A stretch of DNA of 64,000 bases from Linnemannia elongata. Taxonomy: Eukaryota; Mortierellomycota; Mortierellomycetes; Mortierellales; Mortierellaceae. Under the pieces are notes generated by a model. That model was not told where the DNA came from, searched no databases, and saw only the letters and a list, made by a program, of their open reading frames with translations. The position numbers and the translations under genes are program-made. Below, in pieces: positions 36,209 through 49,173 of the stretch; position 1 is the first letter of the stretch, and each line of letters starts with the position of its first letter. The stretch covers positions 2,046,001-2,110,000 of the forward strand of contig JAXBDG010000009.1 of assembly GCA_036320915.1 (NCBI GenBank), written 5' to 3'.

Positions 36209-37339
36209 TTCATCATCATCTCCTAGTTCTTCTAAACATAGGAGCTTCTCTTTTTGCGCTTTTTGATAATCATGTCCGTAGTCCATTCTAGCGTTCTTAT
36301 CCTTCTGCCTTTGATCAGGGAGACGCGCCTTACTCGCATCATATTTTTTCTCCATTGGCTGCAGAAGCTAACCTTAACTGCTTTAGTAGGTCAAGGCATC
36401 GTCTACCCACGAAGACTCGGGGTCGTCTCACTTTCTTCTTCTGTCTCTGTTACTTGTGGACGCACGCCTGCTATTCTCCTTACACAAGTCTTCAAGTAAA
36501 ACCGAGGAAGGCGCGTATGGTGCTAGAAGAGCGTTACCTCATCCACTTCCCCCTTGGATAGTGTCCATAAACTTACCGAATAGCCTTACCCCTGAGTTTG
36601 ACAATTCCGCGTAACGCCGTTAGGGCGCAAGGCCATAGGGCGAATCAAAAATAGTTGATAGGCAACAAAAGTAAATAAAACAATGTGCTAGATATTCTTT
36701 CAGGGGGGACTAACGTGCCAAACCATCCAATGGATGTGTTTACCAACCAATTACCCAGTATGTTCCGATCTGGTAAAGGTATGTATGCGAGCACTACATC
36801 CTTCTTTGTTGATGCTTCCAGAGGAAGGGGGGGGGGGGGGGGGGGGAGGGGTGCAAGCACAAGCGCATAATTGGCAAAACCGCTCCTTTTTCCTCACTAC
36901 ATGCAACATGCGAATATACGACAAACTATGCAACCATGCAACGGCTGATTCCAGTTTACATAGGTCCGAGCGAGAGAGAGCACAAATGGACAAAGGTGTT
37001 ACTAAAGGCCACAAAACAAAATTCGGTGGGCGTAAGCAAAAAAATAAGCAACACAAGACGAACGTCCGAATGGAGAGGGGCGAGAAGATGGGAGAAGAAA
37101 AGACAGGGGTGGGGACAAGAAAAGAAAAAAAAAAAGATGAGAAGGAAAATGGACGCATAATGCATTTCGTGAGTGGAACAAAAAAGAAACATAACGCAAC
37201 GGGATACGACAGAAGATGGAGTTCAACTTTCCCAAGGGAACCCGTCCACTCATTCTCATTGGAAGAAGAAACTGCCATCTTTGAAAAGAGAAACCAACAA
37301 AGAAATTATGTCAGGGAAAGAATATTAATGTTTAATTGT
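36209..37339. other. Intergenic region after tRNA-Thr
   Basis: Contains an approximately 17-G run (36829-36846) and purine-rich sequence at 37070-37140. No open frame here has domain support. Confidence 0.5.
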
Positions 37340-38389
37340 CTACTCGACTACATGGCTGTAGGCGCGGGTTTGGTGAAGCGGTTTGGATGACTGTTGCATG
37401 CGATGATAGTCTTCTACATATGACTCGATCGACACCGAGATGTGGGACTCCAAGGGGTTGACAGACTTGTCCATCCCCTGCATCGCATACTGCTGGTTTC
37501 CATTGCCATTGTTTCCACCGGCTGACCGGTCCCTCGCGTTTCCACCACCGCCACCGTGATGTCTCTGATCAGCTTGAGACCGCCCCGTGCTGGATGTCAC
37601 CCAATGGATAACGATCGCGTTGAGGGTGACATCGAGAGTACAAGACGCAAGACAGTACAATCCACGCTGGTTGCCATCAAAGTACACCAGACTCGCAACA
37701 TTGGCACTGGAAAGGAGGAGGGCAAAGACAGAACCAATAAACGTCCTTCGGGCAACATCTCTCAACCGCGATTTTGTGGGGCCTTGAAGCATCGACGTCG
37801 AGGACAACAGGGCGCGGACAAAGAGACCCGTCAACCAACTACAGATAAAAGTGTCGTAGAGAATCAAAGGAATCGAGGCCACGGACTTGAGGCCGATCAT
37901 GCAATGTCCATCCTCCGACTGAATCTCGGCAACGCGGAAATACACCGCAAGGACAAAGATGCCCAGGTACGGGGAGATCAGCGCCAAGTTAAACTTGTAC
38001 ATCCGACTGTTCCAGCGAGTGAAACCGACGGCCGTTACGACGTAAACGCGTTCAATCAAGAATAAGTAGATAACAACCTTGGAGGACGCGTAGAGGACAA
38101 TGCAGACAAGGATCGAGAGTGTACATGAGGTCTGGTTTCTGTTGTTGGTCTGGACTAGCATTGCGGCAACGACAGAGAAGAGCCAAGAAAGGAAGTAGAG
38201 CATGATAACGAGTCCTCGGGGATAGTTGATGCTGCCTATCCGGGTCCCTGCGGTCTTGCGCCCAAAGAGGAGGGACATGACAGTGATGCAGAGGAGGGAG
38301 ATGAATAGGGAAAGGATTTCGACTGGCTCTGGTTGGTAGGTGGACTTCACGCCGTCGTCAAAATGCGTCGTCGGTGGTGATGGCTCCAT
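37340..38389 (-). CDS. Seven-helix membrane protein (GPCR-like), family unknown
   Basis: Single-exon, 349 residues. Hydropathy by eye gives seven membrane segments: about 24-45, 58-80, 90-113, 135-155, 170-198, 215-240 and 246-265. Loops are short, and the C-terminal tail of about 85 residues is Gly/Asn/Gln-rich. The topology fits a G-protein-coupled-receptor-like protein, but no class signature (DRY, NPxxY) is visible, and a transporter or sensor of another type is possible. The tail ends with a segment (NPLESHISVSIESYVEDYH) that looks constrained compared with the low-complexity linker before it. The upstream region on the coding strand is C/T-rich, matching other genes here. Confidence 0.7.
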   Translation of the reverse strand: MEPSPPTTHFDDGVKSTYQPEPVEILSLFISLLCITVMSLLFGRKTAGTRIGSINYPRGLVIMLYFLSWLFSVVAAMLVQTNNRNQTSCTLSILVCIVLYASSKVVIYLFLIERVYVVTAVGFTRWNSRMYKFNLALISPYLGIFVLAVYFRVAEIQSEDGHCMIGLKSVASIPLILYDTFICSWLTGLFVRALLSSTSMLQGPTKSRLRDVARRTFIGSVFALLLSSANVASLVYFDGNQRGLYCLASCTLDVTLNAIVIHWVTSSTGRSQADQRHHGGGGGNARDRSAGGNNGNGNQQYAMQGMDKSVNPLESHISVSIESYVEDYHRMQQSSKPLHQTRAYSHVVE

Positions 38390-41097
38390 TTTTGGTTCTG
38401 TGAAGGATTGTGTATGTGTAGAGGGGGGGATCGAGTGGAGGTATTGCTGGCGAAGACGACGATGAGTTGAGAAGGGGGAGGGAATAGGAGTTTATATGTT
38501 GGATGTTTGGTCGTCGGAACTCCTCCTCCTCCAAAAAAAAAAAAAAAAAATGCCTTTGGGAAATAGTTGTATGCAGAAGAAGGGGGAGAAGGAGAGTCAG
38601 TCAGGAGTAAGGGTTGCTGTGTTGAATGAGAGTTGTCCTAATGGAAGTGATGAGCGAGAGAAGGATGATTGGAGAGAAGAAGAGGAGTGTGATGTTGGAA
38701 GTGGTAATGTACAGGCGAGAGTGAACGGGTGAGTTGATGAAGGGAATTGATTAGAAGAAACAAAAGACCACGAAAAGGAGAGAAACGAAACGACGGAAAA
38801 GACGAGACAAAAAAGTAGGTACAAGAAAAAAGAGAAAGGATACAACGAATAAGAATAAGGAAAAGAAAGTGGAGGAGGAAGGGGAAAGGAGAAGGGGTAC
38901 AAAGTTGAAGAAGTAAGGGAAAGAGAAAGAAAGGGGAGAAAGAAAGAAAGAAGAAAAGGGTGGTGATAAAGAAAAAGGTATGGAAAGACAAGCAAGAGCA
39001 GGCTGCAAAGGACGCTAGTGTAGGTTGCGGAGTAGAAAAGGACGAAGAGGTGCCCAATTGCTGTTCAACGAACATGACATGACATGAGCTCAACTGGCGG
39101 CAGGAACAGACAGGGTAGTCGGAGGGGGATGTATGAGATGAGATGTCAATGGCCGGGGGTACCTGCTAGTTTGTAATAATAAAGTCAAGAGCCCTTTTCT
39201 TTTTCTTTCTCTTAACGTCTTCTATCCCCTACTCGTTATTTCTTCAGCAGCCAAGAGCATAACACAACATAACACAACCACGACACACGACAGATGGATT
39301 GGTTATTGTTGGCAATTGCTTGCTTGCTTGTCAAAAGGGAAAGAGACCGATCGAAATACAGCAAAAGACGAAACACTTTTCTCAACCCTTCCCTTCTTCG
39401 TCTATACTCTCTTCGCATTGATGAGAGAAGCAACAGCCTTTCCTAACTGCACATATCGATCAAAACATAAACAAACACGGCCAAGAGCGTACCAATATTT
39501 TGTTGTTGATCGAAGGGCTGAAAAAAGAAGGGGTTGAGGAAAAAAGAGGTGCATGTGTAGTTGTGTAGTTGGACTGAAGACTAAGGTGGAGTGGGTTAGG
39601 GGTTAAAGAAGGGTTACAAAAGAGCTTCGGGCCTTTACTCTGGTCATACACACGCATTAAAAAGTGTAGACACCGATCCCCTGGTTTTTGTATCACTCTT
39701 CCTTTTCTTCCGTCCTTCCTCGCCTTTTCTTTCTCTTTCCCATCTCCTCCTTGCATGAATTGAACTGTATCCAAGCCCTTACCCCCTAAACGCCTAACGC
39801 CATGTTACCACGACAAGGGACCATAAGGGAGCCAATTCGTACATATGCCGGCTTTATAGGCGGGGGACTAAGTGAAAGACCAAACCTGATTGTACCTGGA
39901 TCTGGAAGGACCTGGATGGATCTGGCCTATTTAGCCCCTTTGTGGCGTGTTATTGATTGTCGTGCCCTAATGGCGTTTTCTAATGCGACGACGAAACGCA
40001 AGAGGAAGATAGGGGGTTTTCAACTGAATCTAATAGAAACGGTGGGGTAATGGACGCTGACAGATGGAGGAGGGCAGACACGCGGGTGAAGAGCGGATGG
40101 AGAACAACCCAGGCTCTATCGACGTCCTTTTATCAAAACAATAACTAGAAAGCAACAAGGTGTTGACAATACATATGGTTTTTATCACTTCATAGATTAT
40201 TAGTCCCCCATCCATCAGTCGTATGTTCAATGCTTCTCCGTCTCACCCACGGATCAAAATGGATATTCCAATGTCTCACAGTTCCTGTACTTTATTTCCA
40301 AACCCCTTTGGACATCCATCTATGCACCCATGCGCAAACGATACAAATCAGGGAATAAGAGAGCTCGTCTTCTCTCCCCAAATAAAGGCTCGCGGTTGTA
40401 CCCTTCTCCATGTATGGATGTACTGCTCATCTAATAAAGATCAAGAAGGTCCATCAAACAACATCAAAGAAAAACGAAGAGGCATTGTCTGTCTGCTTGT
40501 CTGCCTGTTCATCTGCTTGTCTTTTTTCTTCCTCGATGCCGGCTCTCATCATTTATTTTTGCTTTTTTTTTTTTTGTTTTTCTTTTTCTTTTTTCGCTAT
40601 CGACGTTTATGCTTTAGGTGTGTGGATGTCATGGTAATACAAATGACAAAACAGATCGACCATAGGGAAAGAGCGATCAAAGTTTTCCTCTTTTTCAATT
40701 TCGGTGCTGCCTGTAATTTCGAGGGGCAGGAACATCCCGTCTGTGGGCCATGCCTTCTTTTTGACATTTGACTTTGCGTGCATGGGCAAGGTCCTTTGGC
40801 ACAAAAGCAAACAGGCCAGACCACCATACCGTCTCAATTGAACAGAAAAAAATAAACGAGGGGTATGTGACAATGCATAAGGGGTTCTTTTTCTTTCATT
40901 CCACACCTCGAGCACACGTTCTTTTTTCTGTCATAATTCATTAGGCATTTTATTTTGTTCTAGAAAAACTGGATGAAGAAAGGGCAACCGAAATAAACGA
41001 AAAAAAAAAAAAAAAAAAAATAGTCGTAGTGTTTGCGTGTTTAGAGTCAAGTCGTTGCCGAATCATCATAAACAAACACAAACAAGACCTCGAATTG
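38390..41097. other. Intergenic region between two minus-strand genes
   Basis: Purine-rich on the plus strand at about 38500-39000 (leader of the seven-helix gene). The rest is A/T-rich with T-runs (40565-40575) and an A-run at 40999-41019, just past the 3' end of the coiled-coil gene. No supported gene; the open frames lack motifs. Confidence 0.5.
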
Positions 41098-44000
41098 CTA
41101 CACTGCAGCACTATTACTACCACTATTCGCACTTCCACCAGCCTTCCAGAAATGAAGCAAGTCCCTATAAGAAGAAGGGCCTTGGACAGGGGTCTTGACA
41201 GTCTTGACGCTAGCGGTTGATCCTGCTCCGGATGCCGCTTGGGATTGGAGGGTGTCGAATGTCATGGCTCGTTGCATCGTTTTGGTGACAGTGGCTCCTC
41301 CAGAGTGAGTGGGGGTGGTGGGACTGTTGGTTCCGCTGCCAGCGGCGCTGTTCAGTTTTGCGCTGAGTAAGGAGGAGGATGAGGACTTCACACTGAGGTT
41401 ACCGCCGCGGCCTGCAGGACTTCCTATGTTGTTGGTAGTATGTTGTTGGGTAGTCATGGTGGTCGTTGTAGTAGTGGTGGTGACGATCGAGGTAGCAGTC
41501 GATCCGACGGAAGGAGCAGCAGCAGCAGAAGTAGCGGTAGTGGCTGCGGCCTTGATGGGTTTCAGTGCCGAGAGACTGTTGGAGTCGAAACTAGAGAGAG
41601 ACACTCTACGACCTCGTGAACCATGGTCAGACGGCTCTTGATCACCGCTGTCAAATCCCTTCCCTGTTGGCGTCGAAGATAAGGAGCCGTTGGGGAAGCG
41701 CTCTCGGATGGGGGTGGTGGGGACGTAAGTAGTCCTGGGGATGTACTCGGGGTGGATTGTGCCCATCCGACTGCCAATGACCGTACCGCGCTCCAAAGGT
41801 GATGCTACCAATGAGGTATCACTCCTGGACGCCTGCGATGCTGCGGTGGTTGAGATACCGCGAGAGGGTGACCACGAAGGTCTGCTTTGGTGTGAGCTGA
41901 CGAAGCCTTCGAGTGCTGCGGAGACTCGGCCCAAATTGGCGGTGTTGCTATTGGGGTAGCTGCTGCTGAGTCCAGAACTGCTGTCGTCCTTGATGGTCGA
42001 GTAGTTGGAAGAAGTGTCGAGCATCATTAAGGGCGCATTGTCGTCCTGGCTCGGACGAGACTGGTGAGTGTCAGTGTAGATACCATTCTCGGCCAAAGTA
42101 CGACGCCGGGGTCGAGTATATGTCTCCGCAGGCTTAGTATCCGAATCGGCAAAGACCATGGACGTAATAGATCGGTGTGACGGACTCGAAGGGAAACCCG
42201 AAAAAGTACCCGCATGTGGTGGGATCCCATTCTCTTCGTCCTGCTGTTGCTGCTGCTGAAGTTGTTGTTGCAAAAGCTGGTACATGCTCTCGGGTCTTGG
42301 TCGTCGCGAAGCCAGCACCGTTTCCAAAGCACCAAGTCGACCCTCCATCTTGTCAAAGCACTTTTCCAGTCTTGACGATGTCTGTTCCATGGCCCGAACG
42401 CGTTCCTGAACTCGCCCTTCAATCTCGCTCAGCAGCTTGGAATGCATCTCGGCCTCAATCCGATCAACTCGCTTGCTTATCCGACCATCGACCTCATCCA
42501 CACTCTGGAACAGCACCAACTTCGCATCACGCATCTGGCCCATCAGATCCGTTAACAGCCCATCATTCAGCTCTTGATACCGCATACCCAACGCCTGGAG
42601 CTCATGTCGCAGTTCAATGATAGACGATGACGTATCGACCAACTCATTTGAATTACCAGCATCCCGAGCAGACCCAGCTCTTCGCAGACTGACGATGCCA
42701 TCACCGATATTACCATCGATGGGTTCGAGATAGGCACTGGCGCCTTGGCTAGGTCCTTGGGGCTCAATGTCGCGGTAGGGTTGCATCGCGGCCGCGATAC
42801 GTGCCTCCTCGGCATTAATGGTATTTTCTCCGACGTCGTCTCCTGCACGAATCCCCTGCATGTTGGATTTGTGAGATTTGGCGACCTGATGAACCTTTTG
42901 GGCAATCGAGTTGTGAGCACCATGAAGATCTTGCACCTAAGTAAGGCAAGGAGAAGGGGATGCAAAGTGTTAGAGAATGGTTGTTTTGAGCAATATGCAC
43001 ACAAACACCACATGCAGATCTATAGGGTATGTGGTAAGCGGGAATGGGTATGTGCTCGCATTACCTTGGATTCGATATCAACAAGCTTGTAGGAGACAAG
43101 AACTTCCATCTGGTTGACGCGCAGATCCAAATCGCCAACCTTCTCGGTGACGTGGCTCAGAATCTCCTTCCTCAGCGCCAGGGATCCACCAGGGTTCTGA
43201 TGGGCAGGAAGAGGGCGTGTCAGCGACTCCATCAGCGACCCGGCCGCAGCATCCCCAGACGAGGCGTTGGCCAGTAGTAACTCTGGAGGTGCGCCAGCCA
43301 GAGTAGCAGTTTGTTCCTCTAGCCTCTTGACGCGGTCAAGGAACTTTTGTTCCACCTCTTGGATCGCTTCTTGGATACGCTTGTCTAGATCCGACTTGAC
43401 CATGCCGAAAAAGTTGTCCATCGACTTTTGGGTGTCAGTTCCGAACGATGCCGTTGAGTCCGCGCTGGCACCAGCACCGGGGAGGGAGATGGTGTTTTGG
43501 TTGGACTTGGATGAAGAAGGTAGTGGGGTCGACTCGGCAGACTTGGAGGAGTCCACAGAGTTGGAGAGGGTCGCACCCGAGGCCAGAGCAGCAGCCCCCT
43601 CGAGGACGCGCTTCACCTCTAGGTCTTGCATAGTGCTCTCGGGCGAGGCTTGAGAGTTACGAAGGGCTTCTTCATCTTTTGAGAGTTGTTGCTGGTCTGC
43701 TGTGGATGCGGATGAAGAAGGGATGTCGAATCCTGTGACGATCTTAGTGAGAGAGGAGGTATTGGAGCGAGGTCGTCCGAGCATTAGGGGTGGTCGTGGT
43801 CCACGGGGTTTGCCATTGTCGCTCTGGTTCGTGTTATTGAAATTGGATCCCTGCTGGTCAGACAGCAAAGCAGCCTGCTGCTCCTCCTCTTGTTGTTTCT
43901 GCTTCTCTAGCAGCTGTTGTTGTTCGAGCTGTTGTTGGATGTGCATTTGATGTTGCTTCTCTAGAGTCGACGTACCAAGAGAGCTCCTCCCACCCCACGC

Positions 44001-44504
44001 ACCCGCCGATCCATCCCCACTCAACCGATTCAAAAACCTCCCACTCCCAAAACTAGGATAACTCGAGGGCTTGGTAAAGACAGCGGGCTCTTCATCCTCC
44101 TCCTCACGGATAGCATCCAGAAACGGGCTCCGCACAGACAGCGATCCACTCAACAACTGAATGCTATGATGGTCCATATCCAACTCATCATACTCATCCT
44201 CATCCTCATCCTCTTCTTCCATATCATCGTCATCGTCATCGTCATCGTCGTCGACGTAGAGGTGACCATTGTTGCCGTTCTGGTGGTGCCGACGACGTTG
44301 ACTGAGAGGGTTATAGTCGTCGTCGTCGCTTTCAGAGATATCGTCGTCATCGTGGACAAGGCCGAGTCCTCCGACGGAGGGGTTGGGACGACCGTAGTGT
44401 TGCCTTAAGAAGCGGTCTTCTTGGTACTCTTCATCATCGTCTCTAATGGGGACCGCCTCGAATTGGTGGTGATCCTCGTAGTAGACCGGTGTGCTGTGGT
44501 CCAT
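41098..44504 (-). CDS. Large acidic coiled-coil protein, function unknown
   Basis: Exons on the minus strand are 44504-43065 and 42936-41098 (intron 128 bases, phase 0), giving 1092 residues. The N-terminal 120 residues are extremely acidic (a run of about ten Asp encoded by CAT/CGT repeats at about 44220-44260). A Gln-rich stretch (LEQQQLLEKQKQQEEEQQ) follows. Heptad-like coiled coils occupy about residues 375-410, 440-500 and 575-680. The intron interrupts a continuous coil (VSYKLVDIESK then VQDLHGAHNSIAQKV), which supports the splice. The C-terminal third is Ser/Thr-rich and disordered, with a polymorphic Thr run. It has no membrane segment and no enzyme motif. Likely a cytoskeletal or scaffold protein (inference). 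I do not recognise the family. Confidence 0.75.
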
Positions 44505-45498
44505 ATCTGGTGAGCAATTGTTTCTCCTGTAAGTGGGGTGTGAGGGATAGGTGGATTTGAGAAGGAAGGAAAGGAAGGAAACAAGAATAGAGTGAGGGTA
44601 TGATGTATTCTGGAGGGATCGTTTCAGTCAACGGCAAGGTAGGCCGCCAGGGATCTTTGCAAGAAACAAAAGGCGAAGGAAGGTTGGAAGGAAGTAAGGA
44701 AGAAAGAGTGTGTATATGCGTGTGAGGGCTTCTTGTTGTTTCTGTTGTTTTGTGAAGAGTGGAAGTCGATCGAGTGTTGTTTGGATGATGATGAGAGGAA
44801 GGAAGGAAAGAAGTGAAAGAAGTGGAGGAAGTGGAAGAAAGGAAGAAAGGAAAGAAAACAGAGCGAATGAAAAAAAAAAAAAGAACAACAACAAAAAGAA
44901 CAAGTAGCCTTGGATGACAAGAGAATGCGCGCAGAGGGCAGAAATAAAGAAAGGGGGGTGAAGGGGGATGGTCATTCAACCATGATCCATCCTCCGACTT
45001 AGTTTGCTTAGTTCCAGTCCACTCCTCTGTTGACTTGTCTACCCCTGTGTGCTAACCCTTTTTTTTGTCTTTCTTTGTTCCTGTCCACCTGCATCGATCG
45101 TGAGAGTGTGCATGTACCTGTGTGTGTCCTCGGGACAAAAAAGACAGGCACAGATAGAGACGGAGAGACAGAGGGTACGCCCTTTGTCGTCAGTCAGTCA
45201 GCCAGTCAGGCAGTGTAGTGGTGTGTCTGTAAAAAAAGGAACAAAAAAAGGGGCAAAGCAAAGCAAATCAACTGACATGACGCGTGGGCTGGCTATTTTG
45301 TAAGATACATTTTTTGCACGGTAGGGGGGGAATAGGCACACATGTCCACGCGCTCAAACCTTCTTGTAGTTGAGCGTATTACTGAGGATCAATGAAGCAG
45401 TCACCATACCATCGTTTTTGTTTATTTCTCCCACTTATCCTTTTTTTCTATTACATCTCCTAAACCATTCCACAATTCCAACGGACAACAAAACGGCC
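44505..45498. other. Divergent intergenic region
   Basis: Lies between the minus-strand coiled-coil gene and the plus-strand Thg1 gene. The first half is purine-rich on the plus strand (leader of the minus-strand gene) and the part after 45410 is C/T-rich (leader of Thg1). This is the expected polarity for a divergent promoter. No gene is seen. Confidence 0.5.
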
Positions 45499-46811
45499 AT
45501 GGCAAAGTCAAAGTACGAATACGTCAAGGAGTTCGAGACGGACGACAGGATGCTCAGGAACGTCTATGTCCTCGTCCGCATCGACGGAAAAGGTTTTCAC
45601 AAGTAAGCTAATGAACTCATTCGCTCAAAGGACAACTACTGACGGAACTCGAAAAACGCCACTAACCATCATCACACACTATCGACTAGGTTCTCTCAGA
45701 CACACGACTTTGCAAAGCCAAACGACGTACGCGGGATCAACTTGATGAACCATGCCGCACGTTGTGTTATGCACGAACTGGACGACATCGTCCTCGCCTT
45801 TGGAGAATCGGACGAATACTCGTTCCTCTTTCGCAAATCGACCGATCTCTATCAACGACGTGAGGCAAAGATCGTCTCAACCGTCGTCTCACTCTTCACT
45901 TCGGCCTATGTCTACTACTGGAATGACTATTTCACGGATCTGAAGCGACCCTTATACCCACCTGTCTTTGATGGACGCGCTGTTCTCTACCCTTCGGAGG
46001 TCGAGGTCAAGGATTACTTTGCATGGCGTCAGGCTGACACTCACATCAACAACCTTTTCAACACCTCCTTCTGGGCTCTTGTCGAGGAGGGTGGTCTTAC
46101 ACCCAAAGCAGCAGAAGCCAGGCTATGTGTAAGTCAAGAACTCTGGATCCGATCTACCGTACATTTGCTGAGCCAAAGGCAAAATACAACCGCAGTAGCG
46201 TCATGACTCACCTGCCAGTCATAATTATTATATCGATGTGTGAATAGGGCACGGATTCAAAGGACAAGAACGAGATGCTATTTACAGAGTTCAACACCAA
46301 CTACAGCAAACTGCCAGCCATGTATAGGAAGGGCAGTGTCCTTTTGCGGGAGCAGATTCCAAAGGACGCGGACAAGGATGCCATCATCCCAACATTACCA
46401 GAGACGTTACCAGGATCCAAATCAGCCAAGGTTGTCCCAGTACTAGATACAGCAATAACAGAATCCGGTTTGCAGAGTGGTCCAGATCCAATCTCAGAAT
46501 CCGTCTCGGAGGTACCATCAGGGCAGTCATCACCGATTGCCGTCGACAGCCCATTCGTATCACAGGAGATGATAATGCAGGAGGGCAGCAGTACCATTAG
46601 TAGTGAAGGCAAGAAGCGATCCATCGATGCAAATGAAGCAGAGCGACAGGGTGGAGAGGAAGGACCCGCGGCCAAGAAGGAGGCACCCGCGTTTAAGAGG
46701 ATGAAGAAAGGTGTTGTCATTGATCACATCGACATTATCGGCGAGAAGTTCTGGACTGGGCGGGGCGCTTATATCCTTGCACCAGAGAAGAAGAAGAAGC
46801 TCCGGCCCTAG
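45499..46811 (+). CDS. THG1: tRNA-His guanylyltransferase (Thg1)
   Basis: Adds the essential extra G at position -1 of tRNA-His by 3'-5' nucleotide addition. Exons 45499-45602, 45690-46128 and 46248-46811 join in frame to 368 residues. The palm-domain metal ligands sit exactly where they do in the family: Asp29 in VRIDGKGFHKF and Asp76 in FGESDEYSF. The motif HINNLFNTSFWALV and the LCGTDSKDKNEMLF segment spanning the second splice are also diagnostic. An insertion of roughly 100 low-complexity residues (about 230-335, Ser/Pro/Glu-rich, followed by Lys-rich KKEAPAFKRMKK) makes it longer than the human enzyme (about 298). It ends with HIDIIGEKFWTGRG and a Lys-rich tail. The insert might hold a nuclear signal (inference). 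Confidence 0.95.
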
Positions 46812-49106
46812 GAAATAAAACCATACGTAACGCCATATCCGTTATTCCTCCTTCCTCTCATTTACTTGTCTGCTTGGGTTTCCATGGACAAAAGAGTTTT
46901 GCGAGCGCAGTAACAATCCTCGGGATGCCTTCGATGCATATACAGCAATGCAAAGGAATATTAGGGATGACAATGTGTAAGAAACTATTGGTGGTTGCGA
47001 TGGAGCACAAAGAGCTGTTTTCTTTTTCCTTACTGCGAAACAAAACAATGACACTACTCTCGGATGTGTCTGTTGCTTATAGGAAGTGAAGGCATGGCTT
47101 GAGCGCCAATGCACAATATCATATTTGCATTTGTTTTTGTGACATGGTCTGTTGACGTTGATGTTTGTTTGTTTCGACCAAAGTACGATGTGGGAGCAGT
47201 ATTAAGATCACTCAGCTTTTTGGTTGAGCTCATCTTTTCTTCCTTTCTTTTCCTTCTTTTCATCGCTTTCGAACGAGTGCGTTGTTTTGTTTCCACAATG
47301 AGGTTTGTACTGGTACTGAAAATAATGGCTGCATGCGATCCCCTTTTTTCTATGAAGGGGTTGCCACCTATTTTATTATTACCACATCCAAGGGGTGCAG
47401 TACTGTACAGCAACACCGTCTATGGCTTTTGTTGACGCGATCGATGTCATCATGGAGAAGCCAAGGTGGTTTTTTTGTTTCCCGCCCTCATTTTTCTTTC
47501 TTCTTTTGTTTATCAACAGCTATTTTCACATCCTACGCTGACTAACCTCAGAACAGAAAAACCCTGCCGTCATTGAGCAATTTGCCCCCCACCCTCTTTC
47601 CTTCATTCCCCCTTCTCCTTCTCATTCTCCTTGCCTCTTCTCTCTCTGTCTCTTGCGGACCCCTTTCGTCCCACCATTAATGTTGTTATGTCAAGAAATT
47701 ACCACCTGCTCCCTTTCTCTTTCACTATGATCCTGTCTACGCGTTGAAGTGAGCAAAAGGGATGCTGCTTGATACATAACTATTCCGCACTAATGGCAAT
47801 CAATTGGCCTTTTCCTGAATGAGTAGAGTGCCTCGGAGGAGAGAGGCAAGTGATCTGGTATGTGCAATATGCATGCCGGATGGGAAAAGGGAGAAGGATG
47901 GTCGAGCAAGAAATAGCAGTGCGAGAAGATTGATAGGAGAGAGGGCAAGCAAAGCGAGGGAAAAAGCAGAGAGGATGAGAGATGAAATAAAAAGGGAAGA
48001 GGGTTCAAGGACAGAAAATGTTATGCATCTTTTCCCGAATCCTTACCCTTCTTCTTCTTCTTCTCTTCATTCTTTGTTATTGTTGTTCGTGGTGTTGTTC
48101 GTTGTTATACCATACTTCCCCTCGCTCCTTGTCAATCTCCATCCTCCCTTTTACCTTTGCGTTTTTCCTTCCTTTCCTTCCTTTCCTTCCTTCGCCACCC
48201 TTTCCCGTTTATTAACGATAAAAAAAACACACACACACACACACACAATACACCAATTAAGGCATCCATTATCCTTCCATCTATCATCTTTCAGGGTAAG
48301 AACAAAAAGACAAAGTTTATTAGCCTTGTTATCGTCAAGAGGCGCTGCATCTTGTACCTTGCTTTCCCTTCAACCGGACCTGCCCTCACGGACACACCTA
48401 ATTATTATGCCTCGAAAGCATTCATCTTTCTCCCCTTTGTCTCCCTCTTTCCTATTGACTACACTATCTCCATTATCCCATTTATCTCTCTTTTCTTTTC
48501 AATATCATTCGAGTGCCTCCTTGTAATTATTTTGTTATTGTTCTCTTGTTCCCAGCCTTTTCCTTTTGTTCGGAAAGGAGACGGAGACGGGGACATACCA
48601 CCTTTCACATATCTCCCAATCCTTTCCTTGATGTGTATCTTACTCAACAAAAGCAACGAAAGAGAGAAAGGCAGGGAGACAAGGAATGGCGTCAACGAGT
48701 AATTGACACCACTTGCTTAACGAACGACGTCCTTTGATCTGTTGTTCGTTATCGCGAGAAAAAAAAAGAGGAAGAACGAATGAACCCATAGTACGGAAAG
48801 GTACCTCTCCAATGTTGTTGTTGTTCCCTTTATTGTGCTACCTTCATACCCCAACAACAACAACAACAACAATAATAACACGACAACAACACGTCCTTCT
48901 TCATTGCGTTAGTTCTCCTTTATTTTCCTTTTGTCGGGTCGAACACAAAGTACACAATACACACAGACATAGACCCTCAGACGAACAGACACAGCAAACA
49001 CACGGACAGTCCAGCCGGACAATCCTTTTCCATCCCTCCTTTTCTGTCTGTATTATATCTTTCTTTCCCTCTCCCCTTCTTCTCTTTCGCTTCTCGCTTC
49101 TCGCTT

Positions 49107-49173
<67 letters not shown>

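Noticed and set aside
39000..41000. Additional small genes between the seven-helix and coiled-coil genes
   Set aside because: The frames are short, lack domain signals, and I could find no consistent splice structure.
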